DNA of 64,000 bases, taken from NCBI RefSeq assembly GCF_042242105.1, contig NC_092035.1, positions 13,132,477 to 13,196,476 of the forward strand, in the 5' to 3' direction. The position numbers and the translations under genes are program-made. This stretch comes from Pempheris klunzingeri. Lineage: Eukaryota; Chordata; Actinopteri; Acropomatiformes; Pempheridae. Position 1 is the stretch's first letter, and each line of letters begins with the position of its first letter. Positions 1-13,400 of this stretch are shown here, piece by piece. The notes beneath the pieces are model-generated. The model was not told where the DNA came from and did no database searches. It saw only the letters and a program-made list of their open reading frames with translations.

Positions 1-308
1 ATAGACTGTAAATGCGAATGACAAGCAAAGTTACAAGGAAAACAAAAGAGATAGAAACTAAAGCGAAAAATGTGTGAATAGAGGTCAGTGTCCGTCAGTG
101 TATCACCTCTTTTGGCACTTGTGATCTGAAGGAGGAAGACTGAGGAGACATGCCGCTATTGGACAGAATCTTACTGTGCTTCCTGAAAAGAGGAGGAGAC
201 AGAAGAGGTCAAACACTGTGCAGCTGATCAAGAAATCTGGTGGCTGGTTCGTGTCCTGGCAGCAGCGAAGTCTGCTGCGGAGCCGTAACAACATTTGAAA
301 GGCTTCAC
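1..308. other. farp1 intron (partial) at the left edge
   Basis: Sequence downstream of farp1 coding exon 10 in the direction of transcription. I see no further exon; the gene continues past the window edge. Confidence 0.7.
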
Positions 309-377
309 CTTTCAAATGGGACTTTCTTGAGCTCAGAGTCTTTCACGTAATCGATGATCTGCTTCTGGGTTCGACCA
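309..377 (-). CDS. farp1: farp1 coding exon 10 (residues 341-364, FERM-adjacent)
   Basis: This exon encodes [20 protein letters not shown] then PFER, the FERM-adjacent region of FARP1. The donor GTGAAG lies at 303-308. The next exon is outside the window. Confidence 0.9.
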
Positions 378-3300
378 CTGCGGGTAGAGAGAGAGAAAAA
401 CAGTTGATGAAAAACAAATTAAAGTCAAATTCAAGCACGGCAGTCTTCTATCCTTCCCTTTCTATTCTCTCCTTACCTGAACCGGAAGGAGGATCCTCTG
501 GTGAAGAGGATAGGCTTGGGTTTGGGCTTGGGCTCCTCGAAGAGCCTGAAGAAGGCGTGGTACTCTACGCAGATCTTCCAGAAGATCTTACAGCAATCCC
601 TGCTGGCCATGGCAAACTCCAGCGTGTCGTGGTGAGTATTCTGCTGGAAGACGCAGACGCAGATGTAACATGGGGAGAGATGGGAGCATAGAAAAGGAAT
701 AGAAAAAGGAGGGAATCTAAGGAAGGAAAGGAAATGTTATATTGACTTACACTTGGGTCTGCTCTCAGCTTAATTAGAAACCTTTTGCGTTTGAAGCTGA
801 GCTTGCGAACCTTGGACCAGTTGAAGGCGTTGATTTTTGTATACCCCTGGATAAAGAGAAGACATTGTGGGACGATGATAGAGCAGGAACTTCAAGTGGA
901 CAACAATGTTGCTCCAAAATATACTGTTTCAGCTTTACTGGCGTTTTAAGTTTGACGACTGGCACGCATGCACCAAAATATGTAGTATTTGATTCCTAGA
1001 AGTCAAATAATTCATACTTCCTGGTTTCTTCAAGCACATTACCACCACTGAGTACAGTCCTCATACCACAAAAAAAGTCCTCTCCAAAATATTACCCTTC
1101 ATTACCCTTTCCAGAAAACATTTCAGGAATTTACAGCTCATACCTCAAACCTTGAAAAGAAGCCGAGTGCTTGACCGTGGAACAACTAAAACGTCAGTTA
1201 AACTTTAAGTGGCTCGTTAGCTCTGGTGTTTATGGTTTTACCTGGAAAACCAGCACGCCGGTGTGCGCCACAGCCAGACTGAGCTTGGTGCCCTCCCGGT
1301 CCTTGGCTGGGTGCAGACGAATGCCGTACATCTCCAGCCGCCGAGCGATTTCCAGCAGCTGGTAGTCCGACTCTGCCGGAGTGTGTCCGCTGTGGAGGAG
1401 ACCGATCCATTAATCATCCAGTCATCAATATCTACCAGTCAGAAGCTCCTGGAACTCTCTCAAGCTGAAGTAAGGGAGCATTTTTTTTGTGGCTTCCAGA
1501 TAAAGGAGGGCGCCTCGGTTTGTTACCATGGCAACAACCATTTCTTCCCTGAATGATTTGTTTTCAATATCCCCAATCAAGTGGTCATGTGGCTTTGCTT
1601 GTACCAGATGTTAGACGTGATCCATTCCAGGTTTCTATTTTGGATTTATTGGGAACGCAGAAACAACAATCAGCCTTTAAATACACCACAGGATCAGATG
1701 GCGACACCATCACCACTCTGGGCGGAAAGAAACCTTCCACAAAAGAAGTTTGTGTCCCTCACAAATCTGAAAATAGTTTCCTGTTTCCTGTATAAGCTGC
1801 TGAATTAGCCACTTCCTTCCTGCGTTGGGTAAGGGGAGGTTGAAGGATTGGGGAGGAGGGGGAGGGGAGCGCAGGAGCCCACAGAGGGCGGTGCGCAGCG
1901 TGACCACGACAAATAAGTTGGTGGTTTGGTTTTCAGCTCTTATCTGCGGGGGGGGTTGGGGTTTTAGGGGGAATTTACATGTCCAGAAAATAAGGAAATT
2001 TGTCGTGTGTTTGCAAACAGCGGCGAGGACAGCACAGCTATAATGTAAATGAGAAGAGAGGTGTGTTATTTCTGTGTGTTTGTGTAAGAATGTCTGGTCC
2101 CAGGGGCACAGAGGGAGTGCCAAGTGGTGCGTTCGTGGACAGCCACCTCTGCAGGGGGGGAGATTAGTGCGGAGGGTAGAAGTGTGTGTATGAGCAGTTG
2201 TGGTTAAAGAGATAAACATCTCTGCAGGAGAGAGACTTATGGGCTGGGTGTGATTGTGTAATGGGTGTTTGTGAGTGCACATTTGAATAAACAGATCTGT
2301 GTATGTGTGTGTGTCTTGCTGCAGAAGTCTGTGTGCTCTGCATGTGTGTGTGTTTATGTGGGAAACAATTCCTCCTGACACTGCCGAGCTCATCGCCGCC
2401 CAGACACTGATCCCCAGTCAGACTAAAGCTCGGCTCAGTATTGTTTTCCAAGCGAGGATAATCTTGGCCAGCTATTTTCAGGAAAACAGTGCTGCCTGCC
2501 TGAGGAAGCCAATCACAGTCCAGCGTCCAAGTTACAGATGTGTGATGTGGACACGTGAAAACTTTGGTATTTAAAAACACTTGCATATTCGTAGATTCTG
2601 GATTTCAGTGACAGAAAAAGGCGTGGGTGTACTTAACTACACTTTTATGTGGAAAACCCTCATTACAAACTATTGTGCAAAGCAGTGTATTTTTAAATGC
2701 AGAGTTGAATTCAAGTACTTTCAAGGTAGCTAAACCAAAAATGTCCAGACTCAAAGCCTTTATCGTTACTATAAATGCAACTGCAAAAACTGCAGAATCC
2801 CTTTTCAAACTGCAATCGGTGGAAACTGTCATTTAGTTTATTTTACCAGCAACTTTGGATGCTTTGATCAGGATTGTTATCTGGTGTGAGATGCCTGAAG
2901 ACAACAACTTCCATGTAGAGTGAAAATAACCCGCCTTCCCTTTATCTTCTAAAGACTGTATGTTTGTCCATGTGAGCCTGTACATGCGGTACACGTGCGT
3001 GATAACTCACACATGCTTGCGGTGGCAGTCAGTGATCTTGTCTCTGATGGCGTCCTGGTCGGGCAGGTACTTGTTGTGCAGGAGATGCTGCCAGCTCTGG
3101 GTCTCATCGAAGTCCCCTATCTCGGCTGAGGGAGGGAGGGAGGGAAGCAGAGGGGGCGGGAGGTGGCAGGAGGAGGAGAATTCAATATTTATTTGGAGTG
3201 AAAATGAAGACAGAAATGGGGTGAGATGGGGAAGTGAGCGACAGCCGAGGCTATGAGAGATTAAATAAAGATGCAGAGTGTAGAAAAGAGGAAAATGACC

Positions 3301-6300
3301 AAGATACGGACAGCAGGACTGCAAGCAAACAAAAAAAAGAAAATATACATTGTTCAACTGATTTATTTCCTCCAGCCTTATATATACTCCACCCCAGTCT
3401 ACTCTACTGTAGATCAGGTGAGTGTGCTGATGCATGTGCCTCCATCTGTCCAATACCAGCTATAATAAACCCTCATAGTGTACCACCCGCAGGTGCACAT
3501 ACAGGGTTACCACGGCAACCAAGTCATATTCTTTGGCATGCTGTGCAAGCACGTCGCCGCTGTCTGCAAGACTGAACAGCATCCATAGATCTCCACATAT
3601 GGTGCTAAATAACAACGGCCACTGTGGTGAGCAGAGATGAGCAGGTGCCAGGTGGTGGAAAGACGGCGCTCACTTCAAATATATGGAGAAATAATTTAAA
3701 AAACAATGTGTCCTTCAGCAGCTGGAACTGGGATCGTGGTCTCATTCAGGCAAGCATCTGCCCAGCTGGAGGGAGCTCACCTCTTCCCATTAGCTTTGTA
3801 TTGACCAGATGCACAGAATCTTTGTCTTTTTGTCTCCTTTCATTTTCAAACAAACCGGTTTAACTTGTACAAGCGACAGACATGCACACTGCTGCTGCTG
3901 AAACCCCCCCCAAAGGGACGATCTAGCATGTGTCTTTGGTGATTTACAGTCTTCTGCACACACTGAAGCCCTTTTTCAGATATGGGAAATGCTCAGAGGC
4001 GTGAAGCGATGTTTTTGATGATTCTTTTGCATAAATGTTTGGCTTTGTTTGGACGTGACAAGACATTTAATGCTAACATTTACAGCAGAGCATTCATGAT
4101 GGATATGAAAAGTTATCCTGCCTCTGAAGACTTTATTAATAGCCAGCAGCATGAAGTACAAATGGAAATATAGAAAGGGAGAGCTGCTCTGATTTCTAAT
4201 ATAATCTCTCCCGGTCTGTGCCATTCAACAAATTTGTGATTCATTTCATTAGATTTTGTCCCAGTAAGAGACTACATTTCTAATTAGTTATTACTTATTC
4301 AGCTCCGACCACACAGCACTAATGCGTGCGTGTATTTGTACCTGTATGTGTTGCACTTACACTGAATGATGTGAGAGACCATGAGAGCAGCGCTGGTGTC
4401 GTTACAGATGAGACGACCGCAGGCAAGGTCGCGTTTAATCTGCAGGGCAAACAGATACCTGGGAGGAAGAAAGACAGAGGGAATAAAAGACACAACGCAG
4501 ACAGACGTAGGAGGGAGAGGGAGAAAAGACAGAAAGAAAGGAGGTCACGAGGTTAATGCATGCTTTCTAAACTCAACTATTGAGAGCAATGCCATTCCCA
4601 TGAAACTGCTGGCATTTATACACACTCGAACACACACAGCTGATACATTGAGTTAAAACCAATCCCTAATTGAGAAAACGCCTCTTTCTGTTAATCATTA
4701 TAGAGTCGGCTACTTCTATCATGAATGGGACCTCCTAAGTTGACTCACTGACACAAGATAAACATGTTGCCAGGTGATGACGCTGCATTTCAGCTAGAAA
4801 ACAGCAGAGACTCAGCATTATAAAGAAGACTGTAGTGTATTAAGAAAGCTGGCCTCATGATATAATCTCACACATGCTCCATATGTAAATGCTGTCTACT
4901 ATTCACATTCTTTCAGTTATTTTTTGAGGATTTGTTACATATTTTAGGGTAACAGTGAAACAAATGAAAGAACAAATAGTCAGTCAGCAAAAAGGGGAAA
5001 ATTCACCAGCAATAATTTCAGATTTTTCCTCCATGAGTGCTCTTAAACAGAACTAGGCGTGAGCGAGTGAGTGATTAATGGGCCACTGCAGCTTTTTATG
5101 CGATATCCAATTCAACCTTTTTATAACGGCATGATTAGCTCTCTAATAAAGTTAATGAGGCATTGGCGAGTCTTTTCATTTTAGCCCGGAGTCAGTTTGC
5201 TGTTTAAGAACGCTGCAGCTATTTAGAGTGAGATGCATGATGCCAATTCATAGTCTTAAAAGGAGAATGCAACTGTGTTCACAGTCTAGAATGCTATTGC
5301 GCTGTATGTAATGTATTAACAACATGAGAAGGAAGCATAACACAGCTGCAAACAATAATTAATCATTAAAATCTTTCTCTGTTCATCTATATTAGACCTC
5401 TCCACCATCATAATGGAGCAGCATTGATTGGCAAGTGTCTCCCTTTAATAAAAGGCTAATATCAGCCTGACACGTCTTCAAAGAAATCTTTCATCCATCT
5501 GTCCAACGACATATTTGGTTTGTCTGCGCCCACATTACCCATCAAAGGAAACACTGACAACAGTGAAATGCTGCGAGAGCCAAACAAAGGAAAACAGGCT
5601 GTGTGCCCACTTCCTGTTTAATACTGGAGTCAGCTGGCGCTCTCTAAGACAATATGAGATCAGTGGAATAAGCTGGCCGGCTGAGAGGCCGAACAACGTC
5701 AGTGGAAAACACGTAAAGGGTTCTTGACTGGTGAATATATTATCTTGTGTAAGTTATTATCCTCAAGATTTCAGTCCTGGTTGATTCTGAGACACTTGTG
5801 GTTACTGGTGGCAACAGGAAGTGCGGTTTAACACTACAGTAAACTGTTTACTGTTTACAGTGCAGCCAAACAATCTGACATTGTTTTAATAAAGAGGTTG
5901 GATTTCATGGTTAAAACCTCAGTGACGAACACTGTGCATTTCTTGTGACTTCTTACTAAGATCCGCAGTGCGTTGATGCTTTCAGTAGGAAATGTTGGGT
6001 TAGTATTAGTACAGCTCTGACACAGCTGTAGCAAAGGGAGCTGTACACAGTGGGGCTGATATCATAAGTCTTCAATCTCAAGAGATCCTCTCACAGATGA
6101 GAGACACTACGCTCGCTTCTTGCTTGGCTGTGGTCTCACGTAAATCCAGCTGGACACTTAGAAGGAACCAGTGACCGCAGCATCACGTGAAAACAAATTA
6201 AAGGTCATTCTCGCATTTATATTTTTGGCTATGTGATGCAAAATGCTGCACTGCTGTAGCTGAAACTTGATGGACTAAATGAGCCATGAGACGGTGCAGC

Positions 6301-9300
6301 CCCCCGTCGGTCAGCCTCAGTCAGACTAAACACAACAAAAAGGCAGACAAGATGGTAGCTGATAATTTACACATACTAAACAAGGCACTGAAAAGAACTA
6401 AGGAAATAGTTGAGAGCGTGAACGTTTGTCCTACATGGTCTAATCTCTGAATGCTAAGTAAAGTATGTCCATCAGAGTAAAAAAAAAAATCTTTATACAG
6501 TTTTTTACAGTAAAGCAGCTTGTTTCCAAAACTATGGATCAAAAGAGGTCAGAGCATTCATCTCTTTTCAGGTGGTTTGAAACAACAAATGTTTTCATCA
6601 CCCTGGTTCCCACATGACAGACTATCATTTCCTTGTCTGGGTCCAGAATGGGGGAAAAAAAAACAAAAAACTTGTTTGATGTGATGGCATGTGGATATAA
6701 CTGTGTTTTTTTGGTCAGCCACTCACCATTTATAACACAAAGATGCAAACATATTGTAGCAAGGCCTCTGCTTTCTGTTCAGACTCAGCTGTAAACCATA
6801 AACGGCACTTGAAACTCCCCCAGAAGGACTGAGAACATTCTGGCCAGACAGCAAAACAACGTGTCTTTTAATCTAAGACGTTCCTCCTCAGATAGGTGTG
6901 GCTTCTAGACTAAAGGACCTACCGAGTGAGCTCCTCCAAGAGCTGTGTGTGGTCAGGAGGGAAGAACTTCACCACAAAACGAAGGATGGTGTTTTTAGGC
7001 CCTGAAGGAGGGAGAAGAAGGTTTATGGTTAAGAAGGACAAGATGTGAAGAGAGGTAGAGATGCAAAAAGATTTGAGTCCATCTGTATACTTACGTCTGA
7101 TCTGTTTCAGTGTCGGCTTCAGCAGATCCAGCCACACCTATGGACCACACAGCTTTACTATAATTACTGCACATCAAAAGTGACATTGACCTCTACTGTC
7201 TTCTAAAAATCGTGTTAACAAGTGCCGGTTTGATAGCAAAATAAGTTATCTGTAAAATAAATTATAGGATACACAAGACCCATTCCTTTATTGTCCTTTC
7301 TTGTTGGAAACTGTATTCTGCACATATACCTGTCGACACATTTCACATACGTACACGACTCTCTCTGTTCAGTCAGCCCAGCAACAGAAAACTATCCGTT
7401 TTACTACATTAAATACCAAATAACAAAACGCTTTCCAGGACACCTCTTGGAAATTATTAACAAAAGTATTCAGAAACTGTGGACCTGTGAAATAAAGCTT
7501 GACCCAGTTCAGCCAGACTGAACACTACCATCAACTACCACCATAAAACTACCACCAAACGCACCATTATTACACTTGGAAATGCAGTGTGAGAGAGTTC
7601 CTTATGAAGCCTAACGGCAGCGCTATAACGTTAACATTATAAGCACATGAAAATGGTAACAGCTTTTGACATTTAGTGGGGTATGATTTGAATCTGGGTT
7701 ATTCATCACAGCCATAAAATTCACACTGGCTGACATAAACAAGGCTGGAGATGCTCAGTTATCTGATTGATGTACAGCTGTGTGTTTGTGTGTGGGCCTG
7801 TATCTTCCTGTGTGTGTGTGTGTGCCAACAGTGCTGTCATTATTTCATCAGGGCCACACCATTTGTCCCATTGATCCCCTTCAAAGTAACGGTTCTTATG
7901 CCCGAGGCACTGAAATGCACAGTGACTGTCTGTGTTGGAGTCCACTCAAGTATATGAATGCGCGTATTGACAGATTCTTCTCTCTCTGAGAGCCACAGAC
8001 CGACTGCTGTCCTTCATTACTCGCTAAGATGCAGACTGCCGGCAGAGCAGCAGTGGAGACAAAAGCATCTGCAAACTACAGACACACCCCTGGAAAGCAC
8101 AGCAAGTGTGCAAACTATTACAACCAGCTGCTCTTTCGTGAAATAGGTGGAACAACTGAGTCCAGGTTAATGCTTAAAGCCACATGGATGACAGGAAGAT
8201 AGGCGAAACAGGAAATTTTAGGAGTGACCTTGTTGGCAGAATGTGGAGAGCCATGTGATTAAAACTTAAGCTGACTTGTGGGAAAAACAGCAACATTTGC
8301 TTTGAGCAAATGTGAGATCTGGAGAAAAATTCCTCCAGATGTCCTGTAAAAACACTTTGGATGCCAAATAGAGATCTAAGTGTGAGTCATGTGGTTTTAA
8401 ACCGGACGTCAAACCAGAGAGAGATCCTGTCAAAGGTTCCCCTTCAGGTTGTAAAGGTAACAAAGTGATTACTACTCATTTGTTTTCTTACTACCATCCA
8501 ATACTTGGAATATCCTCTGCAATACAAACAAGTACATATTTTTTCTCATATTTTTATATTCATATCTAACTGTGTGTGTGTGGGGGGGAGAAATAAAGTC
8601 TCTTATGTCTTATTATCTGAGTTTGGTACATAAAAAACAGTGAGCTTTGCTGCACTAATATAAGGAGATGAATACCACTGTGTGGGGCTGCTGTCTCACC
8701 GTCATCTTGCGCTGGTCCGTGTACTCCAGCCCGAAGTAGTCTCCCTCTGCCAGGTTGAGGTGAACACAAATCAGGTCAAACAGCACTTTCCCGGGGGCCC
8801 GTTGCTGGGAGAGAAGAACAGATTTGGAGGAAACAAATTAGATTCGAATAAAGAGGAGGCTAGAGGACGGGAGAGGTGGGAAGAGGAGAGGGAAGTAATG
8901 GAGAGGCCACGGTGTCGGCAAGCATCTCATCAGGGGAGTGCTGCTAATGGGATTGAGGAGAACGAGGTGAATTTTTTAAAGGTTATTTCAAAGTATTTTA
9001 ACCTAATAGGCCTCCACACGTGTCATTTATCTTCTCTTAGAATTGCACACTATTTTCATACTATTTTCTCATTTGAAAAAGAAAAAAACTCCTGACCCAT
9101 GGATGCCATTTTCTCTAATGAGCCTCTCCTCACTTAACAAGCTGCTGACCTTTGACCTTGATGTGAGGTCTAGGCTTCAGGTTTGGGTCTAACGAATAGC
9201 TGGAGGCCAAGGCTCAGCTGGGAGTGTTCGGAAAACAACCACGGTGCCCCAGGAAAAGTGTATAAGTGTGTGTGTGTGTGTGTTCTCTGTCTAATGATGT

Positions 9301-10411
9301 AGCTATACCTGCTGCTGGCAGTGCAGAGTAAGCATTTTGTTTTCTGGATTCAGCAGCAAAGAACGTTACAAGAATCAAACAACCTCTTTTACAGATTTTG
9401 GGATTTCCAAAATAGACACAGACACAAAACCGAACCCCAAAATTAGCCCAGAATAATTTTCTCCAAGGCGGTTCAAGCTAAATGGTACCACCCCGTCAGG
9501 CTGCTGAGCTTTTACAGCGTATTATTATACATTCAGTGATGAGGCTCTCGTCAAGTTAATATGTAGTTATATGATGGTGAGCATTCCTCCCTGTGACAGG
9601 CACACACAAGCAAAAGCACAGATTAGGAGTTTGTCACTTCACTAAAGTCAGGAGAGGTAGGCCAAATAAAGTGTTCTGCATAAAACCTCTGCGGCATTAG
9701 ATTTAATTCTAGTAGTAGATTTAATTCTAGATGTAATTATAGTAGATGCACCACTGCTCATACAATTTATTCACCATCTCTCTTCTTTCTATTTCCTTAC
9801 ATAAAGAGTTTTTGTACCCACTTTTAATGACAAATACAAACATTTTAGACATCACATGGGAGAGCCATACCTTAGCATTTAGAAAACGCCTAATATCTAA
9901 TTAATCCTTGCTGCTCTTTAGGACGCTCCATTTAGGCATTTCTACGCATGACTAACTGCTTGATAACGGACCTTATTAGCAAGATTTAAGCTCTTTAGTG
10001 GTTAAAAAGTCCTTTATTTTGCTGGGTTCTTTTATTGTAATATAAATTGTAACATACCGTTTTACTCCAATCTGTAAATTTGTGTGTCGTTGCTTAGAAA
10101 TGATTATAAAAACAGTCATCTGATTGTATCACAGCCTTATAAATAACATCTTCTTGCAACTTTCTTGTTTGAAAGTTTTAGACAGGCATTAGACGCCTGG
10201 ACATTTTTCGAGCCACAGTCATCGGACAAATGTTGATTGAGTAACCAATCTACTGCCGAGGTGAGGCCTTTTATTCAGACTCCACCGCAAGAGAGAGAGA
10301 GAGAGAGAGAGAATGAAAAGAAGGCGGAGGGTGGTGAGAAGAAAAACGAGGAGGAGAGGAATCAGAGCGGTGAAGGCCAAGGTGTGAGCCAAGTCTGTCA
10401 CCATCTGGCTA

Positions 10412-10453
<42 letters not shown>

Positions 10454-13400
10454 ATCTGTTTCTGTGTGGTCAGCCTGTCTGTAAGGACGCACCCACATAC
10501 TGTACTCACCCACACAAACACACTCTCTCACACCGCCCAGACCTCTAGAAAAAAACGTCACTAGCTGACCACATCATGTCAGTTATTCTGCAGGCGAACA
10601 CATCCTGCTGTCAGACAGTGCAGATAGAAGCTGGCTGACTGTGCGCATGGCGTACAGAGAGACTGGGAACTCGACTGACAGATGCCACCGTCGTGTGCAA
10701 AGCTCAAGGATATCCGGAGTTTGGAAAGGATCCAGTTCTGGGTGGTGGTAATCTCGGTTTAAAAGAGGTTAAGAGAGGAGACGAGGAAGTGGGAGAACAG
10801 GTTGGAAGAGAATCCAAGAGCAGCACAGCTTAAAAGACAGGAAGGAAAGGCAAAGAAGAAAATAAAGGCATTTTGCTACTAGAGACATAGATACAGTATA
10901 TTAGTTTAATCCACTGTATTGATTTATTCAATTCAATTTATTCAAGTGCTTAAGACTTAAACCTGAGCTGTATTTTTACTTATTTGGAGTTAAGAATGGC
11001 TGGTAGGTACAAAATGTTTTGAAATTGATTCTCTGCTGGCAACTGAGAACAGGCTGTAATGTCTGTAATGTAATCCTTTGGGGCAGTTAGGCCTGGCTGA
11101 GGTATATCTACTGAAAGTGCTTCTTTTTGCCACTGACAGGCCCAGACTGTTATTGAAAGGATTGCGACAGAGATGGATCTGGAAGATCATTTTTGTTTAA
11201 CCAGAAACAGCCATTCTAGTGCACTATTCAAACCCACCAGACTCCATTAACAAACCACAGTAATTTTTACCTCACAGAACGCAGGTGTGGCTAACTCAAT
11301 GCTGCCTCAGTCAGGTAGGTTGTGCTATTGTGCGTTACACATAGATTATGTTGGATCCAAGCCAACCCTTTAAAACACCTAAGTGCCGCAATAACACAAA
11401 CAAACTAACTGATAGAGGCAATAGCAACTACCGTATAAAAGAACAGTTTTTGTCAATGGAGTCTGGCGGCTTTGGAATGAGCAATGTAAGAGCTATTTCT
11501 GGCAAAGGAAAAAGGATGTTACAGCTCTATCTCTGAAGAGATCTGTTCTTTAATGTTGCCAGACACTTTGAATAACAATCGGAGCCCGTCAGACAAGCAT
11601 TTTAAGTGGCCCTACTATGATTTGCCGCAGCTTCCCTGAAGGATTATATTACAGCTATTGTAGCTTGTTCGTGCTGGCGGAGGTGATATACTGTAACAAT
11701 GCCAATATGTATCTATCAGTCATTTAAAACCCAAAATATGTAAGAATATCCTTTCAGCTCAGCACGACTGACTTGTTTGTCTGCATTTACTGTGTATGTG
11801 TTAACTCTGTTAACTTTGCTTCCTTAAAACTTGCGTAGAAACTCTTGGATGAGACTTCACAGGGAGATGAAAAGACGACAGAAAAAGACACAGAAAACTT
11901 GGAATTTTTGTTTCTTTCATTCGCAAGCTGCATGACTGATGTGACAAAACGATTTGACAAGATCGAAGAGAGTTTTACGAGTTAAACACCTCGTTTTTTT
12001 CAAGTTTTGCGAACAAACATAAGATCAGGACACCACAGGAGAGCATGAGCAAAAAAAAAACAAAAATATGCAGCAGGTCAGGCTTTAAAAGATGAACTTA
12101 CAACCTTAGATTGAGGCAAAATTTCCCAGCTTGCTTTGGGCAAAAGCAATTTCCTTTAATATCAGCAAACCCTTCTCCAATAGCTACAGGAAGCCTGTGT
12201 GCATGCATTAGGGAGATATTCCGTATCACACTCAAGTAATGTAAGACACTGGAATGCAGAAGGGAATGTCATTGAGGGAATGGTGGTGAAATCCTGAAAT
12301 ATCAATACCAGTTACAATAACACAGGTATCACGAACACATGATGTGTCACCGTACGGGCTGCCGTATCTTCTTACAACATTTAACACCTTTACTCGGACA
12401 TTCCTTGCTTCGTTAATGGGACGGCATCGAGTCTGAAGCAAACCTAATGCTAAAGCTATGACATTATGTCATCAGTCTGGTTGTAATTCAGTTTTTCTGT
12501 CACAACAAGCCAGAAGGAAAATCTTAAAAAGGAAGAAAAACCTAAATTTAACATGAACTTGTGTGAGAAGAAGATGTAATTAAAAGGTGAGAGCAGAGGA
12601 GCTGGAAAGTGAGAGAAGCCGGAGTCCGACCCCAATGGGCGTGCTCAGATTCTGCTCTTTTTGGGCACTGGAGCAAACCTCTTAAAAACAACATACAGAA
12701 GCTGGGAAAGTTCACTGGATCTGGCCAGCAGAGTGCTGAGAGAAGTGGGCGACAACACTTCAAAGCTGCATGTAAAGAGAGTGCAGAAAATTAATGGTTT
12801 AAAGCCCGATAATGTCAGGATGTTATATGGAGGTTTGTCAAATCTAAACCACGTTTAAAAGTCGTCAAGGGTTTGGGGTTTTATTGAAGATATGCAGCGT
12901 TTCACCTTCACTTGATAGTTTAAGCGAGGGGATGATTAGAGAGAAGTGGGCTGATGGGAAACAAAACACTCAGGACTCTCATCTATTCTAGCACTGATTA
13001 ATTACCCCTGAAGAGTCACAGGAGACTCCAAATACTAAGATCAGGAGGGCCTTTTGCTTAAAAGGTGTAGTTCCCCTCATTTGACCAGTAAGTTTCCACT
13101 CTGAGCAGTTCTTAATCCCCCTTGCCAGCAAAATAAGTCCATTTTAAAACACACCATGGTTGCATCTGAAATGGTCAATCAATCAATCAATCTTTATTTA
13201 TACAGCACCAATTCACAACAGTGTTATCTCAAGACTCTTCCCATAAAGAGCAGGTCTAGACCAAACTCTTTAATTAGAGAGAGACCCAACGATTCAGGAA
13301 TTCAGCATTAAGGATTCAAGAATCCCCACGTGAGCAAGCATCAGATATTATATTGAGCAACAGTGGCAATGGTCAAGATCAAAGGTCAAGAAGTGTCATT

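Noticed and set aside
1710-2393. 227-codon open frame on the minus strand
   Set aside because: It lies in a farp1 intron, is rich in His/Thr from TG-rich DNA, overlaps several other open frames and shows no family resemblance.
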